From the NCBI GenBank assembly GCA_963932545.1, contig CAWVRH010000003.1, forward strand, positions 1-64,000: 64,000 bases of DNA, written 5' to 3'. The position numbers and the translations under genes were made by a program. Below, piece after piece: positions 49,551 to 59,228 of this stretch (positions are counted from its first letter, which is position 1; the number at the start of each line of letters is the position of its first letter). The DNA is from UBA8337 sp963932545 (GTDB lineage Bacteria; Pseudomonadota; Alphaproteobacteria; RS24). The notes beneath the pieces were generated by a model. That model had not been told where the DNA came from. It saw nothing but the letters and a program-made list of their open reading frames with translations, and did no database searches.

Positions 49551-51809
49551 TAAGCCGTAGCCTGCAATGGCCGCCATGTTCAGCACTTCCGTTGAGGTCG
49601 CGCCAATACGCGCGATTTGTACCGGATGCTCTAAGCCTACCAAAATCGGGCCAATCAAAGTGGCGCCGCCCAGCTCTTCCAACATTTTGGTCGAGATGGA
49701 AGCCGAGTGAATGGCGGGCATAACCAAAACATTGGCGGGCTCGCTCAAGCGGTTAAACGGATAGCGCTTCATGGCTTCGCGGTTCAAGGCGACATCTGCC
49801 GCCATTTCGCCTTCATATTCGAAGTCTACTTTGCGTTCATCCAGCAGGCGAACGGCCTCGCGAACATAGACCGAGCGATCGCCTTCGGGATGCCCGAAGG
49901 TCGAATAGGCCAGCATGGCAACGCGAGGTTCATGACCTAGCGCGCGCGCTGTGGCGGCGGTTTGGATCGCGATATCGGCCAGCTCTTCGCTGCTCGGCAT
50001 ATCAATAACATTGGTATCGGACACTAAGACGGTGCGCCCGCCTCGTGCGATGAGCATGGTAATCCCCATAACGCGCTGATTGGCACGCGGCTCAATAACT
50101 TGGCTAACCTCTTCCAAAATAGAAGAGTAAGACCGCGTGACCCCCGTGACCATGGCATCGCCATCGCCTTGGGCGAGCGCGCAGGCACCAAAAATATTGC
50201 GGTCATTGGCGACCATGCGTTGGCAGTCATTATACAATTTGCCGTGGCGCTGCAGGCGCGAATATAAGAAGTCCGCATAGACCCCAATTTTTCCGGAAGT
50301 GCGCGTGTCGCGAATTTCAATATCGTCGCGACTTTCAAGGCCCAATTGAGCCATATTGGCGCGCACAATTTCTTGTGTGCCAACCAGAATAGGTTCGCCC
50401 AAGCCGCTGTCTTTATAAGCAATGGCGGCACGGATGACTTGTTCTTGCTCGCCTTCGGCAAAAATCATCCGCTTGGCGTTTTGCTTGGATTTATTCATGA
50501 TGATTTGCAGCGAGCTGGCTGCTGGGTCGAGGCGCGCTTTCAAGCGTTCCTGATAGTTTTCCAAATCTACAATCGGGGCCCGAGCGACGCCGCTATCCAT
50601 CGCGGCGCGCGCAACAGCTGGCGGAATAACGCTAATCAGGCGCGGGTCAAATGGCACCGGAATAATATAGCGTGGGCCAAAACGAGGCCGCTCGCCTTGA
50701 TAGGCGGCCGCCACTTCGTCGGGCACATCTTCGCGCGCCAACATGGCCAGCGCTTCGGCGCAGGCAATTTTCATCTCATCATTGATGGTCTTGGCGCGCA
50801 CATCCAGCGCGCCCCGGAAAATATACGGGAAGCCCAAAACATTGTTCACTTGGTTTGGGTAATCCGAACGACCGGTTGCCATAATGGCGTCATCGCGCAC
50901 GGCGGCGACTTCTTCTGGCGTAATTTCTGGGTCGGGATTGGCCATCGCAAAAATAATCGGATTTGGCGCCATTCCGGCCACCATCTCTTTTGTTACAGCC
51001 CCTTTAACCGAGAGGCCTAGGAAAACATCGGCGTCGGTCATGGCGTCTTGCAACGAGCGTGATTTGGTGTTTACCGCATGCGCCGATTTCCACTGGTTCA
51101 TGCCCTCTTTGCGGCCTTGATAAATCACCCCTTTGGTGTCGCATAAAACCGCGTTTGCATGCGGCAGGCCCATGGCTTTAATGAGCTCAAGGCAGGCAAT
51201 ACCAGCCGAGCCCGCGCCATTGACGCAGACTTTAATATCTTTGATATCGCGCCCCGTTAGGTGCAGCGCATTGATGAGGCCGGCGGCGCAAATAATCGCT
51301 GTGCCGTGTTGGTCATCATGGAAAACCGGAATGTCCATCAGCTCGCGCAATTGCTGCTCGATGATAAAGCAATCAGGCGCTTTAATATCTTCTAGGTTGA
51401 TGCCGCCGAAGCTTGGACCCAAATATTTTACCGCATCGACGAAAGCAGTTGGATCTTCGGTGTCGAGTTCCAGGTCAATCGAGTCGACATCGGCAAAGCG
51501 TTTGAACAAAACCGCCTTGCCTTCCATAACTGGCTTAGATGCCAGCGCGCCCAAATTGCCCAGTCCCAAAATAGCTGTGCCATTGGAGATAACCGCAACC
51601 ATATTGCCACGCGAAGTATAATCGTATGATGCGTCTGGATTGTCTGCGATAGCTTGCACGGGCACCGCGACGCCAGGCGAATAGGCAAGCGATAAATCGC
51701 GTTGCGTTGCCATGGGTTTGGTCGGCGAAATTTCTAATTTGCCGGGTTTGCCGCGAGAGTGAAAGCGCAGGGCTTCCGCATCGGTGAAGGTTTTATCTGT
51801 ATCGGTCAT
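49539..51809 (-). CDS. maeB: NADP-dependent malic enzyme with phosphotransacetylase-like domain
   Basis: 756 residues. MaeB converts malate to pyruvate and CO2, making NADPH. The malic-enzyme half (about 1-430) has LAYSPGVAVPVQAIADN, NGTAILGLGNLGALASKPVMEGKA, CVNGAGSAGIACLELIKAMG and NPDPEITPEEV. The C-terminal half (about 440-756) resembles phosphate acetyltransferase (IFAEGEQEQVIRAAI, TMLIARGGRTVLVSDTNVIDMPSSEEL) and is usually inactive and regulatory, bound by acetyl-CoA. Divergent from mutS; the start lacks a clear ribosome binding site. Confidence 0.97.
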   Translation of the reverse strand: MTDTDKTFTDAEALRFHSRGKPGKLEISPTKPMATQRDLSLAYSPGVAVPVQAIADNPDASYDYTSRGNMVAVISNGTAILGLGNLGALASKPVMEGKAVLFKRFADVDSIDLELDTEDPTAFVDAVKYLGPSFGGINLEDIKAPDCFIIEQQLRELMDIPVFHDDQHGTAIICAAGLINALHLTGRDIKDIKVCVNGAGSAGIACLELIKAMGLPHANAVLCDTKGVIYQGRKEGMNQWKSAHAVNTKSRSLQDAMTDADVFLGLSVKGAVTKEMVAGMAPNPIIFAMANPDPEITPEEVAAVRDDAIMATGRSDYPNQVNNVLGFPYIFRGALDVRAKTINDEMKIACAEALAMLAREDVPDEVAAAYQGERPRFGPRYIIPVPFDPRLISVIPPAVARAAMDSGVARAPIVDLENYQERLKARLDPAASSLQIIMNKSKQNAKRMIFAEGEQEQVIRAAIAYKDSGLGEPILVGTQEIVRANMAQLGLESRDDIEIRDTRTSGKIGVYADFLYSRLQRHGKLYNDCQRMVANDRNIFGACALAQGDGDAMVTGVTRSYSSILEEVSQVIEPRANQRVMGITMLIARGGRTVLVSDTNVIDMPSSEELADIAIQTAATARALGHEPRVAMLAYSTFGHPEGDRSVYVREAVRLLDERKVDFEYEGEMAADVALNREAMKRYPFNRLSEPANVLVMPAIHSASISTKMLEELGGATLIGPILVGLEHPVQIARIGATSTEVLNMAAIAGYGLEKI

Positions 51810-51986
51810 CTCATATCAACTTTCGCTGTGGTTCCGCTCGTTTTAGGGCTTCTATGGGGCAAAGACAAGGCGAAAGCCGCTTGAGTCGCCCCTAGCAGGC
51901 CAAAAGGGGCAAGAAGCTCAACAGGTTTTTAAAGGCGAGCGCATATCTAGGCTGGCTTGGCGCGCGGGCTTTGCTACACTGGCTTT

Positions 51987-54755
51987 ATGTCTTCAAGCTC
52001 AAAAGCTCCCGCCGATACGGCTTCGCCTGCGTCTCCAGATGCGGCGCCCACGCCCCCAGATGCGGCGCCCACGCCCCCAGATGCGGCGCCCACGCCTATG
52101 ACGGCGCAATTTTTAGAAATAAAGGCCAGCCATCCAGACGCGCTTTTATTTTATCGGATGGGCGACTTCTACGAGATGTTTTTTGACGACGCCATAGAGG
52201 CCGCGCAAGCCTTGGATATTACGCTGACCCATCGGGGCAAGCATTTGGGCAAAAACATTCCCATGTGCGGCGTGCCCTATCATGCCAGCGAGAGCTATTT
52301 GCAGCGCCTCATTCGGGCCGGCTATCGGGTGGCGATTTGCGAGCAGACAGAAGACCCAGCCGAGGCGAAGAAGCGGGGGGCTAAATCTGTGGTGCGGCGC
52401 GAAGTGGTGCGCCTGGTCACCGCGGGCACCTTATCGGAAGACGCGCTATTGGACGCGCGACAGAATAATTTTTTGGCTGCGCCCATTTGTGTCGGGGGCG
52501 CTCATTGGGCGATGGCTTGGCTGGATATGTCGACGGGCGAGTTTTGTGCAGCGACCTTGGCGCCTGAGGATTTACTCGCAAGTCTTGCGCGCATCGGCCC
52601 ACGCGAGTTGGTTTGGTCGGCTCATCTAGACGCTTGTTTAGGGGATGAGAAAACCAACTTGCTCAGCGATACGATGATGTGTTCGCCCGTCGATGACATC
52701 GGCTCGCGCCAAGCGGGGGCTGTTTTGACCGAGCGCTTTGGCGCCAGTGTCGAGGATATTTTTGCGAGTCTCGAAGACAGCGCGGCACGGGCTGCGCGGC
52801 TGGCTTGTGCGACGCTGGTCAGCTATCTCGACGCGACGCAATTCGGCCTTGAGGTGAATTTGCAACCGCCGCGCCTTGAGCGAGAAACTCATTTGATGGG
52901 CATTGATGCCGCCACACGCACGAATTTAGAGCTCACCCGCACGTTGACGGGCGAGACCAAAGGCAGCCTTTTGGCCAGTATCGACGAGACGGTAACGGCG
53001 CCTGGCGCGCGCCTGCTTAGCTCGCGTTTGGCCGCGCCGCTGACCGAGCGAGCCGCGATTGAGCAACGTTTGGCAGGCGTCAATGAATTGGGCGGCGCGC
53101 ATAATTTGCGCGCCGATATTCGCGCCGCGCTCAAGCCCGTGCCCGATATGGCGCGCGCGCTGTCGCGCCTCGCTATGCAACGCGGCGGCCCGCGCGATGT
53201 TTTGGCTTTGGCCAAAGGGCTGGAAGGCGCGCATCAAATACAGGCTCTCTTGTTGCAGGCCTTTGTTGAGGCGCGCGAGTTGCAGGCCCTGAGGGAAAGT
53301 TTATCTGTGGCTGAACCGCAGGTAGCGGCTTTGCGCGAGTTATTGGCCAGCAGCCTCGATGAGCAGCCGCCGATGTTGGCGCGCGATGGCGGGTTTGTGA
53401 AACCAGGCTATCACGAGGGGCTCGATGAAGCGCGCCGCTTGCGCGACGAAGGGCGCCGTGTCATCGCCGCTTTGCAGCAAGGTTACGCCGAGGAAACAGG
53501 CATTAAGGCGCTGAAAATAAAACACAATGGCGTGCTGGGCTATCATATTGATGTGCCGGCCGCGCATGGCGACAAGCTGATGACGCCGCCCTTTAACGAG
53601 CAATTTATTCACCGCCAAACCCTAGCCAGCTCGGTGCGTTTCTCGACGCAAAAGCTGGCCGATTTGGCTGGCGATATTTCGCGCGCGGCCGAAACCGCTT
53701 TGGCTTTGGAGTTGGAAATATTTGCGCAAATCTGCACCGCTTGTTTGGAGGCCAGTGCCGCCTTGGAGGCGCGGGCGCAAAGCATGGCGGCGCTCGATGT
53801 TAGCGCCGCGCTGGCGGAATTGGCGGTCACGCGGAACTGGAACGCGCCGCAGCTGTTTGAGGACACCCGCTTTGTCATTGAAGGCGGACGCCACCCCGTC
53901 GTCGAAGCGGCGCTTCGCCAAGACGCCAAAAGCTTCATCGCTAATTCTTGTTCGCTCGATGGCAGCGCGAAAACCGCGCCGCGCCTGACGTTAATTACGG
54001 GCCCGAACATGGCGGGTAAATCGACCTATTTGCGCCAAAACGCCCTGATTGCCATTCTGGCGCAAATGGGCAGTTTTGTGCCGGCCGAGATAGCTGAAAT
54101 TGGCCTGATTGATCGGGTCTTCTCGCGGGTTGGCGCGGCCGATGATTTGGCGCGTGGCCGCTCGACATTCATGGTGGAGATGGTGGAAACCGCCGCGATT
54201 TTGACCCAAAGCGGCCCGCGCGCCTTGGTTATTCTCGATGAGATTGGCCGCGGCACCGCGACCTTCGATGGCCTCTCCATTGCTTGGGCGGCGGTGGAAT
54301 ATTTGCATGACCAAGTGGGATGCCGCGCTTTATTTGCCACCCATTACCATGAGCTAACGGCGCTGCAAGAGCGCCTCGACGGTTTGGCCAATACCTCTAT
54401 GCAGGTGCGCGAACATGATGGCAATTTGGTGTTCTTACATGAGGTTGGCCCCGGCGCGGCCGATCGCTCTTATGGTATCCATGTCGCGGAACTGGCAGGC
54501 TTGCCAGAAGCGGTGACCGACCGTGCAAGACAAGTTTTGGCGCAATTGGAAGAGAGCAAAGAAGCGCAAGGGCTCACGCCAATGCTCGATAGCTTGCCTT
54601 TGTTTGCCAGCCCAGCCCCCTCGATATCAAAAACCAACCCGCTGCTTGAGGCGCTGGAAACCCTCGACCCTGACCGCCTAAGCCCGCGCGAGGCGTTGGA
54701 GTATGTCTATCATCTGCAAAGCCTGAAGGCGGCGCTAGGGGATGAAAAACCCTAA
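51987..54755 (+). CDS. mutS: DNA mismatch repair protein MutS
   Basis: About 922 residues from ATG 51987. MutS recognises mismatches and small loops. The first 32 residues hold a threefold PDAAPTP repeat and are probably disordered. Domain I begins MTAQFLEIKASHPDALLFYRMGDFYEMFFDDA with the mismatch-contacting FYE motif. The ATPase has TGPNMAGKSTYLRQNALIAILAQMG (Walker A), LVILDEIGRGTATFDG (Walker B) and ATHYHEL. The tail ends with a beta-clamp-like and dimerisation region. glnD follows by 70 bp. The partner MutL is not in this window. Confidence 0.98.
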   Translation: MSSSSKAPADTASPASPDAAPTPPDAAPTPPDAAPTPMTAQFLEIKASHPDALLFYRMGDFYEMFFDDAIEAAQALDITLTHRGKHLGKNIPMCGVPYHASESYLQRLIRAGYRVAICEQTEDPAEAKKRGAKSVVRREVVRLVTAGTLSEDALLDARQNNFLAAPICVGGAHWAMAWLDMSTGEFCAATLAPEDLLASLARIGPRELVWSAHLDACLGDEKTNLLSDTMMCSPVDDIGSRQAGAVLTERFGASVEDIFASLEDSAARAARLACATLVSYLDATQFGLEVNLQPPRLERETHLMGIDAATRTNLELTRTLTGETKGSLLASIDETVTAPGARLLSSRLAAPLTERAAIEQRLAGVNELGGAHNLRADIRAALKPVPDMARALSRLAMQRGGPRDVLALAKGLEGAHQIQALLLQAFVEARELQALRESLSVAEPQVAALRELLASSLDEQPPMLARDGGFVKPGYHEGLDEARRLRDEGRRVIAALQQGYAEETGIKALKIKHNGVLGYHIDVPAAHGDKLMTPPFNEQFIHRQTLASSVRFSTQKLADLAGDISRAAETALALELEIFAQICTACLEASAALEARAQSMAALDVSAALAELAVTRNWNAPQLFEDTRFVIEGGRHPVVEAALRQDAKSFIANSCSLDGSAKTAPRLTLITGPNMAGKSTYLRQNALIAILAQMGSFVPAEIAEIGLIDRVFSRVGAADDLARGRSTFMVEMVETAAILTQSGPRALVILDEIGRGTATFDGLSIAWAAVEYLHDQVGCRALFATHYHELTALQERLDGLANTSMQVREHDGNLVFLHEVGPGAADRSYGIHVAELAGLPEAVTDRARQVLAQLEESKEAQGLTPMLDSLPLFASPAPSISKTNPLLEALETLDPDRLSPREALEYVYHLQSLKAALGDEKP
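52035..52097 (+). repeat. 21-bp tandem triplication in mutS
   Basis: Three copies of a 21-bp unit at 52035-52055, 52056-52076 and 52077-52097, identical except for the last base. Each codes for PDAAPTP. In frame and ahead of the mismatch-binding domain. Confidence 0.94.
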
Positions 54756-54824
54756 TTTTCTTGCCACCGGGTTTGGCCGCCATGGTTTGGCCGTAAATCA
54801 TGTTATAACCGCCCAAGGAGTTTT

Positions 54825-57656
54825 ATGGCCGTGTCTGACCTTATATCTACGATGAGCTCGAAACCGAACGCGCGACGAACGCGGCGCAGCGATTTGCTGG
54901 CCAATTTGCGTACCGTCGCCAAGGCAGAGGCTGGCGACCCTGCAAAAATTCGCGCCGCCGTCTTGCAAGAGATGCGCCAAAGCCTGACCCAAGGCCGCGA
55001 TGAGGCGCGGGCTCAACTGGAAGCCAAAAAGTTTAAGGGCGCCAAATGCGCGGAATTCCTGTCTGGCCTGCAAGATGATTTATTGTGTGCGCTGGCTGAA
55101 TTTGTTGAGACGGATATTCTTTATTTATCCAATCCGACGGACGCCGAAAAAGTCACCATGGTTGCGGTTGGCGGGTATGGGCGGGGGCGTTTGGCGCCGA
55201 GCTCGGATATCGATCTGCTGTTTTTATTGCCGTATAAGCGCACCGCCGCGAGCGAGAGTTTTGTCGAATATGTGCTGTATATGCTTTGGGATATGGGGCT
55301 GAAAGTCGGCCACGCCACGCGCTCGATTGCCGACTGTGTGGCCCAAGCGCAAAAAGATATGACCATTCGAACCTCTATGTTGGAGAGCCGCTTTTTGTGG
55401 GGCGCGCCGAGCCTCTATGCAGATTTTCGCGAGACGTTTACCCAAAAAATTATGCGCGGCACGGCCAGCGAATTCGTGACCGCCAAATTGGATGAACGTG
55501 ACGCGCGCCATGAACGCGCAGGCCGATCCCGCTATCTGGTAGAGCCGAATTTAAAAGAAAGCAAAGGCGGCTTGCGCGATTTGAACACGTTGTTTTGGAT
55601 TGCCCGCTACAGCTATCAAGTCGAAGAATTAGATGCGCTTGTGGAGCTCAAAGTATTGACGGCGGACGAGCTTAAATTGTTCCGAAAATGCGATGCGTTT
55701 TTATGGCAGGTGCGGTGCCATTTGCACTTCAACACAGGCCGCGCCGAAGAGCGCTTGAGCTTTGATGTGCAAAAATCTCTGGCTGAGTTTTTCTATCCGA
55801 TGAAGGAAGCCAAAGAGGGCGCGGCTGGCATGAAGCCGGTCGAGAAATTTATGCGCCGCTATTTTCTGGTGGCTAAAAACATTGGCGATTTGACGGCGAT
55901 TTTTTGTGCCTCTTTGGAAGAAAGCCAAAATAAACCGCGCGCGCTGCAACGCCTCCCCGCTTTGTTTCGCCGGCAAAAGCAGGTGTCTGGATTTACCATT
56001 GATACCAGTCGCTTGAAAATGGCCAGTGCCGATTGTTTTGAAAAAGATCCCGTGAACCTCATTCGAGTGTTCTATTTGGCCGACCGGTATGGGTTGGATA
56101 TTCACCCAGACACCTTGCGCGTGATTACCCAATCGACGAGTTTCATCAACACCGCTTTGCGCGCGGATGTGGAGGCCAATCGGCTTTTCCTGAATATTTT
56201 GACCTCTAAAAAAGACCCCGAGCGCAGCCTGCGACGGATGAATGAAGCCGGCGTTTTGGGACGTTTCGTGCCCGACTTTGGGCGCATCGTCGCTTTGATG
56301 CAGTTTAATATGTATCACCATTATACGGCCGATGAACACTTGCTGCGCGCCATTGGCTTGTTGCGCGAAATTGAAAGCGGCGCGCAAGCCGAAGAGCACC
56401 CACAAACCCATCGCTTGCTGAGCGAGGGGCGCATCAATCGGCGGGTAATTTATCTGGCGACGCTATTGCATGATATCGCCAAGGGGCGGCCCGAAGACCA
56501 TAGTCAGGCGGGCGCACGCATCGCGCGTAAATTAGGCCCGCGATTGGGTTTCACAAAGGCCGAAACCGCGCTGACCGAATGGCTGGTGCGCGAGCATTTG
56601 GTGATGAGCGATGTCGCGCAAAGACGCGATTTATCCGACCCGCGCACGATCTCCGATTTCGCCCAAGTGGTGCAAAGCACGGAGCGGTTGGATCATTTAT
56701 ATGTGCTTACCGAGGTGGATATTAAAGCCGTGGGGCCTGGAACCTTTACCGCTTGGAAAGCGCAATTATTGCGCGAGCTTTATCAAGAAACCGAGGCGAC
56801 GTTTAATTCGGTCGCCGCCTTTGTGGCGCGCGACGAGCGCGTGGAGGGGGCCCAAAATGCTTTCGTTCAAGGGCTGCGGTTGGATTGGTCGAAGGCCAAG
56901 ATTAACAAATATTTAAAACGCCAATCCGACGCCTATTGGTTGAACTTCCCCCAAGAGGCGCAATGGCGCCACGCCGCGATGATGGACGATATGGTGAGCC
57001 AAGATGGAGAGGCCAGTTTGGCACTCGACATCACCGCCGATGCCTTGCGCGATTGCTCGGAAGTGACCGTGATTTGCCAAGACCATGCCGGCCTCTTCGC
57101 GCGGCTTTCTGGCGCTTGTGCGGTGGCAGGCTTGAGTATTTTTGACGCGCGCATTACCACCACAAATGATGGCATGGCGATCGATACTTTGCATGTCGGC
57201 CATTCCGAAAACCCAGGCCCCCTCGATGTGGCTCAAGTGGCGCGCGTGCGCGAAACCGTTGCCAATGTCATGTCGGGCGAAGTGATGGTGCCAGAACGTT
57301 TGGAGCGGGTGCAAACCGGCAAGCAAATAGAAGCCTTTGATATCACCCCACAAGTGCGCCTCGATAATAACCTTTCCGATGAAGCTAGCGTCATTGAGGT
57401 CAGTGGGTTGGATCGGCCGGGTCTTTTATATGCGCTGGTGCGCGAATTATTTAACCTCAATGTTTCGGTTCTGGCGGCGCGGGTCGCAACCTTTGGCGAG
57501 CGCGCGGTAGATGTGTTTTATGTCAGCAATTTAACCGGCGGCAAAATCACGCGTCCCGAGCGCCAAAAGCAAGTCACGGACGCTTTGCTGGGGTTGATTG
57601 ATAATCCGGTCGCCGCCGCGCGCCCGCGCAGTAAAAAGAAGCCCAAAGCCGCATGA
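54825..57656 (+). CDS. glnD: bifunctional [protein-PII] uridylyltransferase / uridylyl-removing enzyme
   Basis: 943 residues, normal length. GlnD senses glutamine and modifies PII proteins. The nucleotidyltransferase domain has VAVGGYGRGRLAPSSDIDLLFLLPYK, with the two aspartates that bind metal. The UR (HD) domain has YLATLLHDIAKGRPEDHSQAG. Two C-terminal ACT domains cover about 740-815 and 850-925 (TVICQDHAGLFARLSGACAVAGLSIFDARI; EVSGLDRPGLLYALVRELFNLNVSVLAARVATFGERAVDVFYV). AAGGAG precedes the ATG. Overlaps murJ by four bases. Confidence 0.98.
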   Translation: MAVSDLISTMSSKPNARRTRRSDLLANLRTVAKAEAGDPAKIRAAVLQEMRQSLTQGRDEARAQLEAKKFKGAKCAEFLSGLQDDLLCALAEFVETDILYLSNPTDAEKVTMVAVGGYGRGRLAPSSDIDLLFLLPYKRTAASESFVEYVLYMLWDMGLKVGHATRSIADCVAQAQKDMTIRTSMLESRFLWGAPSLYADFRETFTQKIMRGTASEFVTAKLDERDARHERAGRSRYLVEPNLKESKGGLRDLNTLFWIARYSYQVEELDALVELKVLTADELKLFRKCDAFLWQVRCHLHFNTGRAEERLSFDVQKSLAEFFYPMKEAKEGAAGMKPVEKFMRRYFLVAKNIGDLTAIFCASLEESQNKPRALQRLPALFRRQKQVSGFTIDTSRLKMASADCFEKDPVNLIRVFYLADRYGLDIHPDTLRVITQSTSFINTALRADVEANRLFLNILTSKKDPERSLRRMNEAGVLGRFVPDFGRIVALMQFNMYHHYTADEHLLRAIGLLREIESGAQAEEHPQTHRLLSEGRINRRVIYLATLLHDIAKGRPEDHSQAGARIARKLGPRLGFTKAETALTEWLVREHLVMSDVAQRRDLSDPRTISDFAQVVQSTERLDHLYVLTEVDIKAVGPGTFTAWKAQLLRELYQETEATFNSVAAFVARDERVEGAQNAFVQGLRLDWSKAKINKYLKRQSDAYWLNFPQEAQWRHAAMMDDMVSQDGEASLALDITADALRDCSEVTVICQDHAGLFARLSGACAVAGLSIFDARITTTNDGMAIDTLHVGHSENPGPLDVAQVARVRETVANVMSGEVMVPERLERVQTGKQIEAFDITPQVRLDNNLSDEASVIEVSGLDRPGLLYALVRELFNLNVSVLAARVATFGERAVDVFYVSNLTGGKITRPERQKQVTDALLGLIDNPVAAARPRSKKKPKAA

Positions 57657-59200
57657 AGAGCGTGCTATCCAATGCCGCCCTCGTTGGCAGCGCGACACTT
57701 GCCAGCCGGGTAACGGGCTTTGGGCGCGATATATTTTTAGCCGCGCTTTTGGGGGCGGGACCTCTGGCTGAGGTTTTCGTTATTGCCTTTCGCTTGCCCA
57801 ATTTATTTCGTCGCTTGTTTGCCGAGGGCGCCTTTAACGCTGCTTTCGTTCCGCTGTTTACCAAACGCCTAGAGAGCGAAGGCGAGGCTTCGGCGTTGGC
57901 ATTTGCGGGGCGTATTTTGGCGGTGCTTTTGGCGGCGCTTTGTGTGTTCACTTTATTGGCGCAAGTTTTCATGCCCGCGTTGGTATTGGCTTTGGCGCAA
58001 GGCTTTAGTGGCGATGCCGCCAAGTTTGACGCGGCGGTGCATTATGCGCGCATTAGTTTTCCTTATCTTATCTTCATGTCTTTGATGTCTTTATTCGCCG
58101 CCATGCTGAACGCAACGGGTCGGTTTTTCGCGGCCGCTTTCGCGCCTATTTTGCTCAACCTCGTGCTTATCGGCGCCATGGCTCTGGCGGTGACACAACA
58201 GGGCGCGCCCTTGGATTACATTATTTGGGGCGTGGCTGTGGCGGGTTTTGTGCAATTTGCTTTCGTGTTTATCGCGGCTTGGCGGGCGCGCTTGCGCGTT
58301 GCTTTGGTGGCGCCCAAAATCACGCCAGAAGTAAAAAGCGTTTGGCTGTTGGCGGTGCCCGGAATTTTGGCCGCAGGCATTGGCCAAATTAATCTGCTGG
58401 TCGGCACGTCCATTGCCACGGGCCAAGCGGGGGCTGCGGCGTGGCTTTATTATGCGGATAGGCTGTATCAATTGCCGATGGGGGTTATTGGAGTAGCCAT
58501 GTCTGTGGCGCTTTTGCCGGAGTTGTCGCGCCGATTGGCCGCCAGCCAAGTGGCGCAAGCGCATGAGGCGCAAAGCACGGCGGTTTTGGCGGCCGGGTTT
58601 TTAACGCTGCCAGCCGCGGCGGGTCTGTTTATTTTGGCGGCACCGATTATTTCGCTGCTGTTCGAGCGTGGCGCGTTTAGGGCCGAAGACACCGCCATCA
58701 CGGCGCAGCTTTTGCAGGCGTTTTGTTTGGGGTTGCCCGCGTTTGTTTTCATCAAGGCTTTGCAGCCTTCGTTTTTTGCCCGCCAAGATACGCGCGCGCC
58801 CTTTATCGATGGCGCTATTGGGGTGGCGGTAAATGTCTCTTTATCGTTGGTTTTCTTCCCGATTTACGGCGCGGTAGCCATTGCTTTGGCGACGGTGGCA
58901 GCGGGCTATGTCACGCTGATATTGATGTTAGTGCGCCTCGCCAAACGCGATGTTTGGCACCTTCGTGGCCTCGTTTTGGCGCGCTTGCTTGCGCAAAGCT
59001 TGGCCGCGGCGGGGATGGCGGGGGTCTTGCGGCTCGCCATGCAAGCGGTGCCGCTGCAAACCCAACCGTTGGGCGTTTGGCTGGCAGGCATGATTGGGCT
59101 TGGTGGTTTGGTGTTCATCTTGAGCGCCGTGGTTTTGGGCGGTGTGCCGCGCCAATCCGTGTTCGACGCATTGGGCTGCTTGCGCCGACGCCAGCGATAA
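57653..59200 (+). CDS. murJ: lipid II flippase MurJ
   Basis: 515 residues with about 14 predicted membrane segments. MurJ flips lipid II across the inner membrane for peptidoglycan synthesis. The opening NAALVGSATLASRVTGFGRDIFLAALLGAGPLAEVFVIAFRLPNLFRRLFAEGAFNAAFVPLFTK holds the conserved arginines of the central cavity. Later segments PYLIFMSLMSLFAAMLNATGRF and LPMGVIGVAMSVALLPELSR match the family. Starts by ATGA overlap with glnD. Confidence 0.97.
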   Translation: MKSVLSNAALVGSATLASRVTGFGRDIFLAALLGAGPLAEVFVIAFRLPNLFRRLFAEGAFNAAFVPLFTKRLESEGEASALAFAGRILAVLLAALCVFTLLAQVFMPALVLALAQGFSGDAAKFDAAVHYARISFPYLIFMSLMSLFAAMLNATGRFFAAAFAPILLNLVLIGAMALAVTQQGAPLDYIIWGVAVAGFVQFAFVFIAAWRARLRVALVAPKITPEVKSVWLLAVPGILAAGIGQINLLVGTSIATGQAGAAAWLYYADRLYQLPMGVIGVAMSVALLPELSRRLAASQVAQAHEAQSTAVLAAGFLTLPAAAGLFILAAPIISLLFERGAFRAEDTAITAQLLQAFCLGLPAFVFIKALQPSFFARQDTRAPFIDGAIGVAVNVSLSLVFFPIYGAVAIALATVAAGYVTLILMLVRLAKRDVWHLRGLVLARLLAQSLAAAGMAGVLRLAMQAVPLQTQPLGVWLAGMIGLGGLVFILSAVVLGGVPRQSVFDALGCLRRRQR

Positions 59201-59228
59201 GCGATAAGGCTTGAAACAGGAGTTGATT

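Noticed and set aside
52035..52097. Regular repeat array as a CRISPR
   Set aside because: The units are directly adjacent with no spacers and code for protein in frame; no cas genes are present.
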